Positions 1 to 8,068 of a stretch of 64,000 nucleotides of DNA are shown piece after piece. Source of the stretch: an uncultured Pelagibacteraceae bacterium (GTDB taxonomy: Bacteria > Pseudomonadota > Alphaproteobacteria > Pelagibacterales > Pelagibacteraceae); the NCBI GenBank assembly GCA_902546145.1, contig CACCIT010000002.1:22176-86175 (forward strand), read 5' to 3'. Both the position numbers and the translations under genes were made by a program. Below the pieces are notes generated by a model. The model searched no databases. It was not told the origin of the DNA and worked only from the letters and a program-made list of their open reading frames with translations. How positions within the stretch are numbered: the stretch's first letter is position 1; each line of letters starts with the position of its first letter.

Positions 1-2405
1 CTACAAAATCTTGTAACGTTAGCATCATCAAGAGGAGCATCCACCTCATCTAAAACACAAATTGGAGAAGGGTTAGTTAAAAATACTGCAAATATTAAAG
101 ATAGGGCAGTTAGTGCTTGTTCACCACCAGATAATAAAGTTATAGATTGAAGCCTTTTTCCTGGTGGACTGACCAACATTTCTAAACCAGCTTCTAATGG
201 ATCATCAGAGTCTACTAATTCAAGCTTGGCATTTCCTCCATTAAAAAGTTTTGTATAAACCTCATTAAATTTTCTGTTAACTTTTTCAAATGCCTCAACA
301 AGTCTTTCCCTTCCTTTTTGATTTAGCTCATCAATACTATCTTTAAGTTTAACAATTGCGGTAACTAGGTCACTACGATCTTGTTCCATTTTTTTAATTT
401 CTTCTTCATACTTACTAGTTTCCTCATCTGCTTTTAAATTTACAGAACCTAATTGATCTCTTTGTTGTTTTTTTTTATCTAATGCATCTTCTTGATCAAC
501 ATGATTTGGAAGTTCTTCAACTCCAAATAAATTTGAATTTTCTAAAATATTTTCTTCTGATAATTTTAATTCTGTATTAACCCTATCAAGCAAATCGTTT
601 TTTCTTTTTTGTAAACCTTCTATGGTTGCACCTGAGCTAGCTTTTCGCTCTCTAATTTGAATTGATTGCTCTTGTATTTCATTTAGTTGAGCTCTTAAAG
701 TTTCAATTTTTTTATCAGTTTCTTCTATAATTTTTTCGTTCTCTATTTTCTCTTCATCAGAAATTCTTAAATTTTCTGTAATTTGACCTTTTCTTTCTGC
801 TTGTACTCTTGGCTGATTTTCTAAATCATTTAATTGTTTAGATAATTTATTTTTTCTTTCAGTTAATTCATTTACCATCTTTTCTGAATTAGATAAAAGA
901 TTTTTCCAGCTTTCTATCTCAGTCTCTATTGTTTTTATTCTTTCATTTCTTTTTACCGATTCATTCTTTATCGACTGATTTTTACTATATGCATCAGCAT
1001 ATTTTTCTTGAAGTATTTTTATATTTTGAGATTTCTCATTTACACTTAATAGTTCTGTTCTTGATTTTTCATTTTTTAAATCATTAATAAAATTGTCTAA
1101 TTCCATATTACATCTATCGAGTAATGTAACTGCTTGATTTATGTCATTATTATCAATTAATTCTTTTGCTCTAGTAATTGAATTTTTTACATTCTTTATA
1201 GGACCAATGCTTATTTTAATTGTATCGTCAGCTAAATTATTAACTACTTCGTCAACTTCTTTTTGCTCTCTCTCAAGTTCATTTTTTGCATTTTCTAGAT
1301 CTTCGTTTGATAACTTTTCTGTTTCAAAATATTTTGAATCTACTTCAATTAAGTCTGACTTTTCTTCCTTTAATCTTTTTTCATTAGAGTTAGCATCAAT
1401 AATAATTCCATTTTCTCTTGATATGTCTTCGTCTAAAGTCTTTATTGATTTCTTAATTGTTTCAATTTCATCTTGAATTCTAGTATTTTCCTCATCTAGG
1501 TTCTGTAGTTCCAAATTAAGTCTCTGTATTCTTGATAAATTCTCAATATTTTTTTCTCTAAGTGGAGCAACTTTATCGGTTGAAGTTTTTATTAAGTTTT
1601 CAAGTTCAGATATCTGATTGTTGAAACTTTCAACTTCTCCTCCTGCCTCTGTATTAATTTCATTTTCTATTCTTATTTCCTTATCGATATCCAACAATCT
1701 TAGATAATATAGACCAGCCTCTATTTTTTTTATTTCCTCTGAAATTAATTTGTATTTTGTAGCTTCTTCCGCTTGTTTTTGAAGATTTGCCAATTGTTTT
1801 TCTTGTTGCCTTCGTAATTCATCGGCTCTTTTTAAATTATTTTCAGCCGCACCGAGTCTAAGTTCAGCTTCATGTCTTCTTACATGTAAACCAGAAATTC
1901 CAGCTGCCTCCTCAAGTATTGCTCTTCTGTCAGTAGGTTTTGCTGTCACTAAAGCTCCAATTCTTCCTTGGCTAATCATAGAAGGGGAATGTGCGCCCGT
2001 TGAAAGATCTGCAAAAAACATTTGAGCATCTCTTGCTCTTACCTCTTTGTCATTAATATAAAATTTAGAACCCTTATCTTTTTCAATTTTTCGTCTAACT
2101 TGAATGTTTTCTAATTCACGATATTGAATGGGACCTTCTTTTTCTTTGTTCTCTACTTCTATGGAAACTTCTGCGATATTTTTTGATGCTTTATTAGATG
2201 TACCTGAAAAAATTACATCTTCCATTCCTGAACCTCTCATACTTTTTGCAGAGGTCTCTCCCATTACCCATCTTAAAGATTCTACTATGTTTGATTTTCC
2301 ACAGCCGTTAGGACCAACAATTCCAGTAAGACCTTCTTCTATCAAGAAATTTGTTTTCTCAGCAAATGATTTAAATCCATTTAATTGGATTTTTTTAAAC
2401 TCCAT
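1..2405 (-). CDS. smc: Chromosome segregation protein SMC (C-terminus beyond window)
   Basis: SMC ATPase for chromosome compaction and segregation. Translating the minus strand from ATG 2405 gives an N-terminal head beginning MEFKKIQLNGFKSFAEK, with Walker A GPNGCGKS. Long charged coiled coil follows, then the C-terminal head with LLSGGEQALTALSL signature and Walker B VLDEVDAPLDDANVTRFC at the window edge. About 801 codons are visible and only the last few dozen residues are missing, so the whole protein would be roughly 840-860 aa. Bacterial SMCs are usually about 1150 aa. I see no hinge domain in the middle; head-proximal coiled coils are joined by a short linker around residues 400-425. 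It is last in the dciA-dsbA-smc operon, 8 bp after dsbA. The family call is firm. Confidence 0.95.
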   Translation of the reverse strand, partial: MEFKKIQLNGFKSFAEKTNFLIEEGLTGIVGPNGCGKSNIVESLRWVMGETSAKSMRGSGMEDVIFSGTSNKASKNIAEVSIEVENKEKEGPIQYRELENIQVRRKIEKDKGSKFYINDKEVRARDAQMFFADLSTGAHSPSMISQGRIGALVTAKPTDRRAILEEAAGISGLHVRRHEAELRLGAAENNLKRADELRRQQEKQLANLQKQAEEATKYKLISEEIKKIEAGLYYLRLLDIDKEIRIENEINTEAGGEVESFNNQISELENLIKTSTDKVAPLREKNIENLSRIQRLNLELQNLDEENTRIQDEIETIKKSIKTLDEDISRENGIIIDANSNEKRLKEEKSDLIEVDSKYFETEKLSNEDLENAKNELEREQKEVDEVVNNLADDTIKISIGPIKNVKNSITRAKELIDNNDINQAVTLLDRCNMELDNFINDLKNEKSRTELLSVNEKSQNIKILQEKYADAYSKNQSIKNESVKRNERIKTIETEIESWKNLLSNSEKMVNELTERKNKLSKQLNDLENQPRVQAERKGQITENLRISDEEKIENEKIIEETDKKIETLRAQLNEIQEQSIQIRERKASSGATIEGLQKRKNDLLDRVNTELKLSEENILENSNLFGVEELPNHVDQEDALDKKKQQRDQLGSVNLKADEETSKYEEEIKKMEQDRSDLVTAIVKLKDSIDELNQKGRERLVEAFEKVNRKFNEVYTKLFNGGNAKLELVDSDDPLEAGLEMLVSPPGKRLQSITLLSGGEQALTALSLIFAVFLTNPSPICVLDEVDAPLDDANVTRFC

Positions 2406-2413
2406 GCACTAAC

Positions 2414-2992
2414 TTATATCATTTTTTCTAGTGCTTTTTTTAAATTTTTATAATTAAGTTTTTTTTCGAATTTTTCGTTGTTTATTATTATCGTGGGAGT
2501 TGAGTTTACCTTGAAGTTTTTAGAACCATCTATTCGGTCATTTAACACAAAATCCTCAATATTTTTGTTATTCACGCAAGATTCAAAATCGATAGAGAAA
2601 CCCTCATTTTTTAAAAATATTTGAAGATTTTTATTTGCCTCTTCAATAGAGCTCCCCTTTACCCATTTTTGTTGGTTGGCGTATAAACTTTCCAAAATAT
2701 CAGCATTACCATCATTTTTACATTGAGCAACTTTTGAAGCGTTGAAGGCGGCAATATCTAAAGGAAAATGTCTAAATTCTATTTTAGCAAGACCTGTGTC
2801 CAGATATTCTTTTTTAAGTTCTGGATAAACGTTTTTATGAAAATTAGCACAATGGCTGCAAGTTAGTGACTCAAACGCAATTATAGTTATTTTTGCGTCT
2901 TTATTTCCAACAATAATTCTTTTTATTTCTTCAGCGTTTAAATTTGAAAAGCTTCCCAAAACAATTATGGCAAGTAATATAATTTTTTTCAT
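2414..2992 (-). CDS. DsbA-like secreted thiol-disulfide oxidoreductase
   Basis: A 192-residue protein with a signal peptide (residues 1-20, MKKIILLAIIVLGSFSNLNA) and a DsbA/thioredoxin_4 fold. The active site is CSHC near residues 45-48, in ESLTCSHCANFH. The cis-proline loop is NSTPTIII near residue 165. It should act in the periplasm, oxidising or isomerising disulfides. Its ATG overlaps the dciA stop by 4 bp and smc starts 8 bp downstream, so the three genes are likely cotranscribed. Three further cysteine-bearing minor pilins are encoded 45 kb away and could be clients, but nothing here links them directly. Confidence 0.9.
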   Translation of the reverse strand: MKKIILLAIIVLGSFSNLNAEEIKRIIVGNKDAKITIIAFESLTCSHCANFHKNVYPELKKEYLDTGLAKIEFRHFPLDIAAFNASKVAQCKNDGNADILESLYANQQKWVKGSSIEEANKNLQIFLKNEGFSIDFESCVNNKNIEDFVLNDRIDGSKNFKVNSTPTIIINNEKFEKKLNYKNLKKALEKMI

Positions 2993-3477
2993 TTTTCTTT
3001 ATAAACTTTTGTTAATTCTGTTAATGATTTTTTAATCTTTTCGTTTTTAACATCTTTGATTTTATCTCGATATTTACTAATTGCCACATTATTTGATTTA
3101 ATTTCATTCAAACTGCTAGTTTTTTGTTCTTCATCAAAGCTAATAAATTTGAGCTTTTCAACAACATCGTAGCCAAAAAAATTATTCATTTTATCTAAAA
3201 TGTTTTTTTTTGAATATTCTACATCTACTTCATGGCCCCTTTTAACCATTACAACTAAAGTACTCACGCCAAATCGATTTGAGTTTTTGAATGTTTTTGG
3301 GAAACAGACTTTAAACAATTCATTCCCGACTAAATATTTCCAATTACTGAGTGTTTCTGAATATATATGACCTTTTTTATTAATAATTTTTTTTAGATTT
3401 TTTGGCAAAGTGTCTTTGAAAGATCTTAATCCTTGAATGCTAGTATTTCTCTGCTTAGTATTATTTTTAAATTGCAT
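2989..3477 (-). CDS. dciA: DciA-like protein (DUF721)
   Basis: A 162-residue protein with the DUF721 fold: an N-terminal segment with SNWKYLVGNELFKVCFP, then a hydrophobic beta segment STLVVMVKRGHEVDVEY and KKNILDKMNNFFGYDVVEKLKF. DUF721 proteins related to DciA recruit the replicative helicase DnaB in many bacteria. The C-terminal 45 residues are lysine-rich and poorly conserved looking. The start codon lies directly against the mutY start with no bases between them, so the two divergent promoters must sit inside each other's coding sequence. Function is by family membership only. Confidence 0.8.
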   Translation of the reverse strand: MQFKNNTKQRNTSIQGLRSFKDTLPKNLKKIINKKGHIYSETLSNWKYLVGNELFKVCFPKTFKNSNRFGVSTLVVMVKRGHEVDVEYSKKNILDKMNNFFGYDVVEKLKFISFDEEQKTSSLNEIKSNNVAISKYRDKIKDVKNEKIKKSLTELTKVYKEK

Positions 3478-4464
3478 ATGAAAGATCTAATAATAACAAA
3501 TAAAATTCTCAATTGGTACGATATAAATAAGAGATCTTTACCTTGGAGAAATAAGGTTTCACAAGAAAAGAAACAATACTTTACATTGGTTAGCGAGTTT
3601 ATGTTGCAACAAACTCAGGTTGCTACTGTGATACCTTATTTTAATAGATTTATTAAAAATATTCCTAATATTGAAAAGTTATCAAAATATAATGATAGAA
3701 AATTAACCAAACTTTGGGAAGGTCTTGGATATTATTCAAGAGTTAAAAATTTAAAAAAAACTGCTCAAATAATTGTTAAAAAATTCAATAAAAAAATACC
3801 TAGAGATTTTTATGAATTAAAATCATTACCAGGTATTGGCGATTATACAGCGAGTGCAATTTCAGCAATCGCATTTAACAAACCAATAATTCCTTTGGAT
3901 GGAAACATTGAAAGAGTATTAAAAAGATATCTGTATTTAAAGAAACAAAGTCAAATTAAAAAAGAATTCTTACAAGATAAAAAAAAAATTTTTGGGACAT
4001 CGACAAAAAGATCAAGCGATTATGCGCAAGCTTTGATGGAACTGGGTGCATTAATTTGTAAACCTACAAACCCTAATTGTAATAAATGTCCACTATCTAA
4101 TAATTGCAAAGCATTTAAAAATAAAAATTTTGATTTAGTGAAATTAAGGAAAATTAACAAGGAAACATATTATAAATTGAATGTTTATAAAAAAAATAAT
4201 CAATATTTATTAATCAAAAATAATAAATTTAATTTTTTAAAAAATTTAAATATTTTTCCAATGGATCAATTAAATAATCCTAAAAATTTTGATAAAGATT
4301 TAAATTTTAAAATATCTAATATGAATATGAATATTAAAATTGAATATAAAAAGAAGCATAACTTTGACAAAAATATTAATTGGATAAATCCTGCAAAGCT
4401 TGAAAATTATGTGCTTCCAACATTTACGAAAAAGATAATAAAATTTTTAGAAAGTCAAAAATGA
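3478..4464 (+). CDS. mutY: A/G-specific adenine glycosylase MutY
   Basis: Base-excision repair glycosylase that removes adenine mispaired with 8-oxoG. The N-terminal HhH-GPD domain carries EFMLQQTQVATVIPYFNRF (catalytic Glu), the helix-hairpin-helix LPGIGDYTASAISAIAF, and the catalytic Asp in PLDGNIERV. The iron-sulfur loop follows the C-x6-C-x2-C-x5-C pattern in CKPTNPNCNKCPLSNNC. The C-terminal NUDIX-like 8-oxoG recognition domain is short and degenerate. I place the start at ATG 3478; an upstream in-frame start at 3433 would add 15 residues inside dciA and is unlikely. The next gene overlaps its stop by 4 bp. Confidence 0.95.
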   Translation: MKDLIITNKILNWYDINKRSLPWRNKVSQEKKQYFTLVSEFMLQQTQVATVIPYFNRFIKNIPNIEKLSKYNDRKLTKLWEGLGYYSRVKNLKKTAQIIVKKFNKKIPRDFYELKSLPGIGDYTASAISAIAFNKPIIPLDGNIERVLKRYLYLKKQSQIKKEFLQDKKKIFGTSTKRSSDYAQALMELGALICKPTNPNCNKCPLSNNCKAFKNKNFDLVKLRKINKETYYKLNVYKKNNQYLLIKNNKFNFLKNLNIFPMDQLNNPKNFDKDLNFKISNMNMNIKIEYKKKHNFDKNINWINPAKLENYVLPTFTKKIIKFLESQK

Positions 4465-5606
4465 AAAAAATAGCAATTATTGGCGCAGGTATTTCGGGTC
4501 TGTTTATAGCTAATTTATTTAAAGGAAATAAAGATTATCAGGTCACAATTTATGAAAAAAAAACTTCATTAGAAATAGAAGAAGGTTATGGTATTCAATT
4601 ATCTGTTAATAGCGTAAAGTTATTAAACAAATTAGGCTTCTCTTCCTTGTCAGACAAAGAGAAATTTAATCCAAAAAAAATTGACTTTTATCAAATTAAA
4701 AATTCAAAGAAAATTTGTGATTTAAATATTTCAGAATTTAATTCTGATGATTGTAAGTATACAACATTGAAAAGATCAAAATTACTTCAGTTCCTAATAA
4801 ATCGACTCGATAACAATACAATCCAGTTTAACTGCAGTTTAGACAAGATAGAATACAGTAATGATTTAATAAATTTAACTTTTGATAAAGAAAAAATAAC
4901 TTGTGATCATTTAGTTATTTCAGATGGTGTATTTTCAAAAGGAAAGTCATTAATTTCAAATAATAATTCAGAACCAATTTACAATAACACTATCGCTGTT
5001 AGAGCCAGTGTATCCAAAGAAAGTCTTGATAATATAAACGAGGAGAATGTTTCTTTATTTTTAGGATCAGATTTTCATTATGTATTATATCCACTTAATA
5101 ATGATAAAAATTTTAATTTTATTGGGATATTGAAGAATAAGTTAAATTCTGATCAGCAAAAAAACCACAATCTTTGTAATGAAAGTACATTTATTGAGAG
5201 CATTAAAGAAAAATTATCCGAAAAAATTTCATCAAAAGTATTTCAGAGCCTTGAAGATATAAAATTGTTTCCAGTGTTTGTAAGTAAAAATCCATTTATT
5301 CCTCCAAAAAATATTTATTTAGTTGGAGATGCTTTTTTTGCATTCTCTCCTTCTTTTGCTCAGGGAGCCTCACAATCAATAGAAGGAGCTAATCAATTAC
5401 ATGAAGTTATAATTAACCAAAAAAATGATTTTTATAATTCTAGATTAGAGAGAGTAAAAATGATTAATAGAAGATCTGATTTTAATCAATTTGCTTTTCA
5501 TTTATCAAATCCGATTATGATCTTTTTTAGAAATATTTTTTTAAAGCTTTTGACAAAAAATAAAAAATTTCTGCAAAGTTATTTAGGTAAAATTTATAAA
5601 GATTAA
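4461..5606 (+). CDS. FAD-dependent monooxygenase, UbiH/UbiF-like
   Basis: A 381-residue flavoprotein hydroxylase. The N-terminal Rossmann motif is GAGISGLFIAN, and the second FAD site is VGDAFFAFSPSFAQGASQ, matching the GD motif of aromatic hydroxylases including ubiquinone-biosynthesis enzymes. A C-terminal hydrophobic helix (NPIMIFFRNIFLKLL) may associate with the membrane. The substrate cannot be read from sequence; ubiquinone hydroxylation is one option and another aromatic substrate is possible. ATG overlaps the mutY stop by 4 bp. The 3' end overlaps convergent ccrM by 4 bp. Confidence 0.8.
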   Translation: MKKIAIIGAGISGLFIANLFKGNKDYQVTIYEKKTSLEIEEGYGIQLSVNSVKLLNKLGFSSLSDKEKFNPKKIDFYQIKNSKKICDLNISEFNSDDCKYTTLKRSKLLQFLINRLDNNTIQFNCSLDKIEYSNDLINLTFDKEKITCDHLVISDGVFSKGKSLISNNNSEPIYNNTIAVRASVSKESLDNINEENVSLFLGSDFHYVLYPLNNDKNFNFIGILKNKLNSDQQKNHNLCNESTFIESIKEKLSEKISSKVFQSLEDIKLFPVFVSKNPFIPPKNIYLVGDAFFAFSPSFAQGASQSIEGANQLHEVIINQKNDFYNSRLERVKMINRRSDFNQFAFHLSNPIMIFFRNIFLKLLTKNKKFLQSYLGKIYKD

Positions 5607-6673
5607 TTTTTAGAAATTAATCTTTGTCTCAAGTAATCAATTGGGTAGGTTCGTCCATTAATATCACAATGCCAAAATGTCCAACCATTGCAGCTTTCAG
5701 CTCCTAAAATAGTAGCTGCAACTTTATGTATAGAACCTTCCGCTTGGTTGTGCTTGATACTTCCATCGGCCATTATTCTTGCTGTTATTTTTTTCTTGTT
5801 ATCAAAAATATTTGTTCCAGGCTTAATTATTCCAAGCTCTACCAACGATCCAAATGGAATTCTTGGTTTTGATCTGTTATTTTTAAGTGTATCTAATAAA
5901 TCATCTTCAATTGGTTTGGTAGCCTTTAAACGTTCCTCAGCAGCTTTAAAATAATTCTTTTCTTTTTCTATACCAAAATAATTTCTCCCTAGTTTTTTTG
6001 CAACTGCAGCAGAAGTTCCAGAACCTAAAAAAGGATCAAGAATTAAATCATTTTTATTTGATGTAGCTAGTAAAATTCTGTGTAAAAGTGATTCTGGTTT
6101 TTGAGTGGAGTGAATCTTTTTTCCATTTTTTTTAAGTCTTTCAGAACCACTGCAAATAGGAAGATTCCAATTAGATCTCATCTGAAGATCATCATTTAAA
6201 CATTTTAAAGATTGATAATTAAATGTGTATTTTGATTTTTCACTCTTCGAAGCCCAAATTAAAGTCTCATGAGCATTTGTAAATCTTGTCCCTCTAAAGT
6301 TAGGCATTGGATTATTTTTATTCCAGATGACATCATTTAGTATCCAGAAACCTAAATTTTGTATTGCAGTTCCTACTCTAAAAATATTATGGTAACTACC
6401 TATAACCCAAATAGCTCCATCTTTTTTCAAAATCCTTTTGCATTCATTAAGCCATTCATACGTAAACTCATCATATTTTTTAAAATTTTCAAATTGATCC
6501 CACCTGTCGTTTACAGCGCTGACTTTTGATCTATCTGGTCTAGTCAATTCACCTTTTAATTGTAAATTATATGGAGGGTCAGCAAAAATTAAATCAAAAG
6601 TTTCACGTGGAATTTTTTTTAATTCTTCGAGACTGTCTCCGTTAATTATTTTATTTTTAAAATCTGATTTCAT
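5603..6673 (-). CDS. ccrM: Cell-cycle DNA adenine methyltransferase CcrM (GANTC)
   Basis: Solitary beta-class N6-adenine methyltransferase of 356 residues. Motif IV DPPY is near residue 32 (FADPPYNLQLKGELTRPD), the FRGTRFTNAHETLIW block is in the centre, HSTQKPESLLHRIL follows, and the SAM motif DPFLGSGTSAAVAKKLGRN is near residue 216. The roughly 80-residue C-terminal domain (residues 270-356, including ADGSIKHNQAEGSIHKVAA and NGWTFWHCDINGRTYPIDYLR) is characteristic of alphaproteobacterial CcrM. No restriction enzyme is adjacent, as expected for a regulatory enzyme methylating GANTC. A cluster of three GANTC sites lies just upstream. Confidence 0.95.
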   Translation of the reverse strand: MKSDFKNKIINGDSLEELKKIPRETFDLIFADPPYNLQLKGELTRPDRSKVSAVNDRWDQFENFKKYDEFTYEWLNECKRILKKDGAIWVIGSYHNIFRVGTAIQNLGFWILNDVIWNKNNPMPNFRGTRFTNAHETLIWASKSEKSKYTFNYQSLKCLNDDLQMRSNWNLPICSGSERLKKNGKKIHSTQKPESLLHRILLATSNKNDLILDPFLGSGTSAAVAKKLGRNYFGIEKEKNYFKAAEERLKATKPIEDDLLDTLKNNRSKPRIPFGSLVELGIIKPGTNIFDNKKKITARIMADGSIKHNQAEGSIHKVAATILGAESCNGWTFWHCDINGRTYPIDYLRQRLISKN

Positions 6674-6689
6674 TTGTAAAAATTAATTA

Positions 6690-6738
6690 GACTCCAAATG
6701 GATTCTTCGGTCAACCTGTGATTGAAAAAATTGGATTC
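6690..6738. promoter_or_regulatory. Three GANTC methylation sites upstream of ccrM
   Basis: GACTC at 6690-6694, GATTC at 6701-6705 and GATTC at 6734-6738 lie 17-65 bp upstream of the ccrM start, in the 104 bp between rnhB and ccrM. They are targets of the enzyme encoded next door. In Caulobacter, methylation of GANTC sites in the ccrM promoter region influences its transcription. Similar feedback here is inference. Confidence 0.6.
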
Positions 6739-6777
6739 GATTTGTGTATCTAATTTTAATGATAACTAGATGTAGTA

Positions 6778-7338
6778 TTAAGTTAATCTAGATATAGGAG
6801 AGAAAGTTTTTCTATGATGTTTGGTTATGCCTAGTTTCTTTAATGCTTGTAAGTGTTGTTTGGTGCCATAACCAAAATTTTTATCCCAATGATAACCTTT
6901 GTTTTTTTTTGATAGAGTAGCAACAAATCTATCTCTTGATACCTTTGCTATTATAGAGGCTGCAGAAATTGAGAGAATTTTTTTATCACCCTTTATGATT
7001 GATTTTAATTTATAATTTTTTAATTGTGGAATTTTGTTTCCATCTATCAATACAAGAGTTGGTTTTTTTGTTAATTTTAATATAGCTCTTTTCATAGCCA
7101 GTAAACTTGCATTTAGTATATTGAGTTTTTCAATCTCACTAACAGAAGCTTTGCCTAATGACCAAATTGAATTTTTTTTTATATAATTAAAAAGGTATTC
7201 TCTCTTTTTTTTACTCAACACTTTTGAGTCTTTTAAAATTTTTGGATCCACAGATTTTTTTAGAATGACAGCAGCGGCATAAACAGGACCTATTAAACTA
7301 CCTCTGCCGACCTCATCAACACCAGCTATTAATTTCAT
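6778..7338 (-). CDS. rnhB: Ribonuclease HII
   Basis: Cleaves the RNA strand of RNA/DNA hybrids and single ribonucleotides embedded in DNA. The N-terminus reads AGVDEVGRGSLIGPVYAAAV, with the DEVGRG catalytic motif at residues 8-13. LVLIDGNKIP supplies the next acidic residue and ISAASIIAKVSRD the conserved RNase HII block; FGYGTKQHLQALKKLGITKHHRKTF closes the protein. Its length of 186 residues is slightly short but normal. It starts where the upstream udg gene ends (shared base 7338), indicating one transcription unit. Confidence 0.95.
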   Translation of the reverse strand: MKLIAGVDEVGRGSLIGPVYAAAVILKKSVDPKILKDSKVLSKKKREYLFNYIKKNSIWSLGKASVSEIEKLNILNASLLAMKRAILKLTKKPTLVLIDGNKIPQLKNYKLKSIIKGDKKILSISAASIIAKVSRDRFVATLSKKNKGYHWDKNFGYGTKQHLQALKKLGITKHHRKTFSPISRLT

Positions 7339-8054
7339 TAAATTGTTAATTTTAACTCTTTAACTTTTTCTCTTATTTTTTTTAAATCTTCCCAAGAATA
7401 TTTTTTGTTATCGGGATATCTAATTAAATAAGAAGGGTTAAAAGTTATCATTAAAGGATAAGTATTATTATTTAAAATTATTTCCTTCCATTTACCTCTT
7501 TCTGAAGATATTTTTTCATTAATCCCAGTAACAGCTTCCATAGCTGTGCTACCCATTAAAATTATAATTTTGGGATCAATAATAGATATATGTTCTTTTA
7601 AAAAGTTTGAGTAACGTCTAATTTCTTGTGAAGTTGGTTTTCTATCTTCTGGTGGTCTAAAATTTATTGCATAACTTGTATAAATATTTTGTCTCTTAAT
7701 ATTTATTGCTATTAACATTTTGTCTAAAAGCTCTCCACTTTCTCCTTTAAAAGGGTTTCCAACTTTTTCTTCAATTTCACCTGGAGCTTCTCCGATTAAC
7801 ATTATAGGACTATCAATATTTCCTTCTCCAAGAACAATATTTTTGGAATTATTTTTTAGTTTACAATTTTCAATTGAATTTAATTGTTTCTTTAGATTTT
7901 CTAATAAATTGTGTTTATTTTTTTGACTTATGTCACTTTCTTTTTTGACCTGAGAAAACCTATTAATAGGTTTTTTATCAAATACAAAATTGGCTTCTAT
8001 TGTATTTATTAATTCTTCGTTTAATTTGTCGTTTTGATTTATCAATTTTTTCAC
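7338..8054 (-). CDS. Family-4-type uracil-DNA glycosylase
   Basis: Excises uracil from DNA. The core runs from about residue 75: GEGNIDSPIMLIGEAPGEIE (motif A with GEAPG), KGESGELLDKML, INFRPPEDRKPTSQEI, and motif B in FNPSYLIRYPDNKK. Motif B normally reads HPS or HPA; here the His is Asn. Of the Fe-S cysteines of classical family-4 enzymes, only one candidate (NCKL, near residue 64) is obvious. This resembles the cluster-poor alphaproteobacterial branch as I remember it. The N-terminal 70 residues are low-complexity and lysine-rich. It precedes rnhB directly, and the divergent TPR gene starts 14 bp away. Confidence 0.85.
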   Translation of the reverse strand: MKKLINQNDKLNEELINTIEANFVFDKKPINRFSQVKKESDISQKNKHNLLENLKKQLNSIENCKLKNNSKNIVLGEGNIDSPIMLIGEAPGEIEEKVGNPFKGESGELLDKMLIAINIKRQNIYTSYAINFRPPEDRKPTSQEIRRYSNFLKEHISIIDPKIIILMGSTAMEAVTGINEKISSERGKWKEIILNNNTYPLMITFNPSYLIRYPDNKKYSWEDLKKIREKVKELKLTI

Positions 8055-8068
8055 CTTACAAGGATTAA

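Noticed and set aside
1141..1476. Plus-strand open frame in the smc region (also 2128-2412)
   Set aside because: These are antisense shadows of smc, which is open through the whole stretch on the minus strand with full family motifs.
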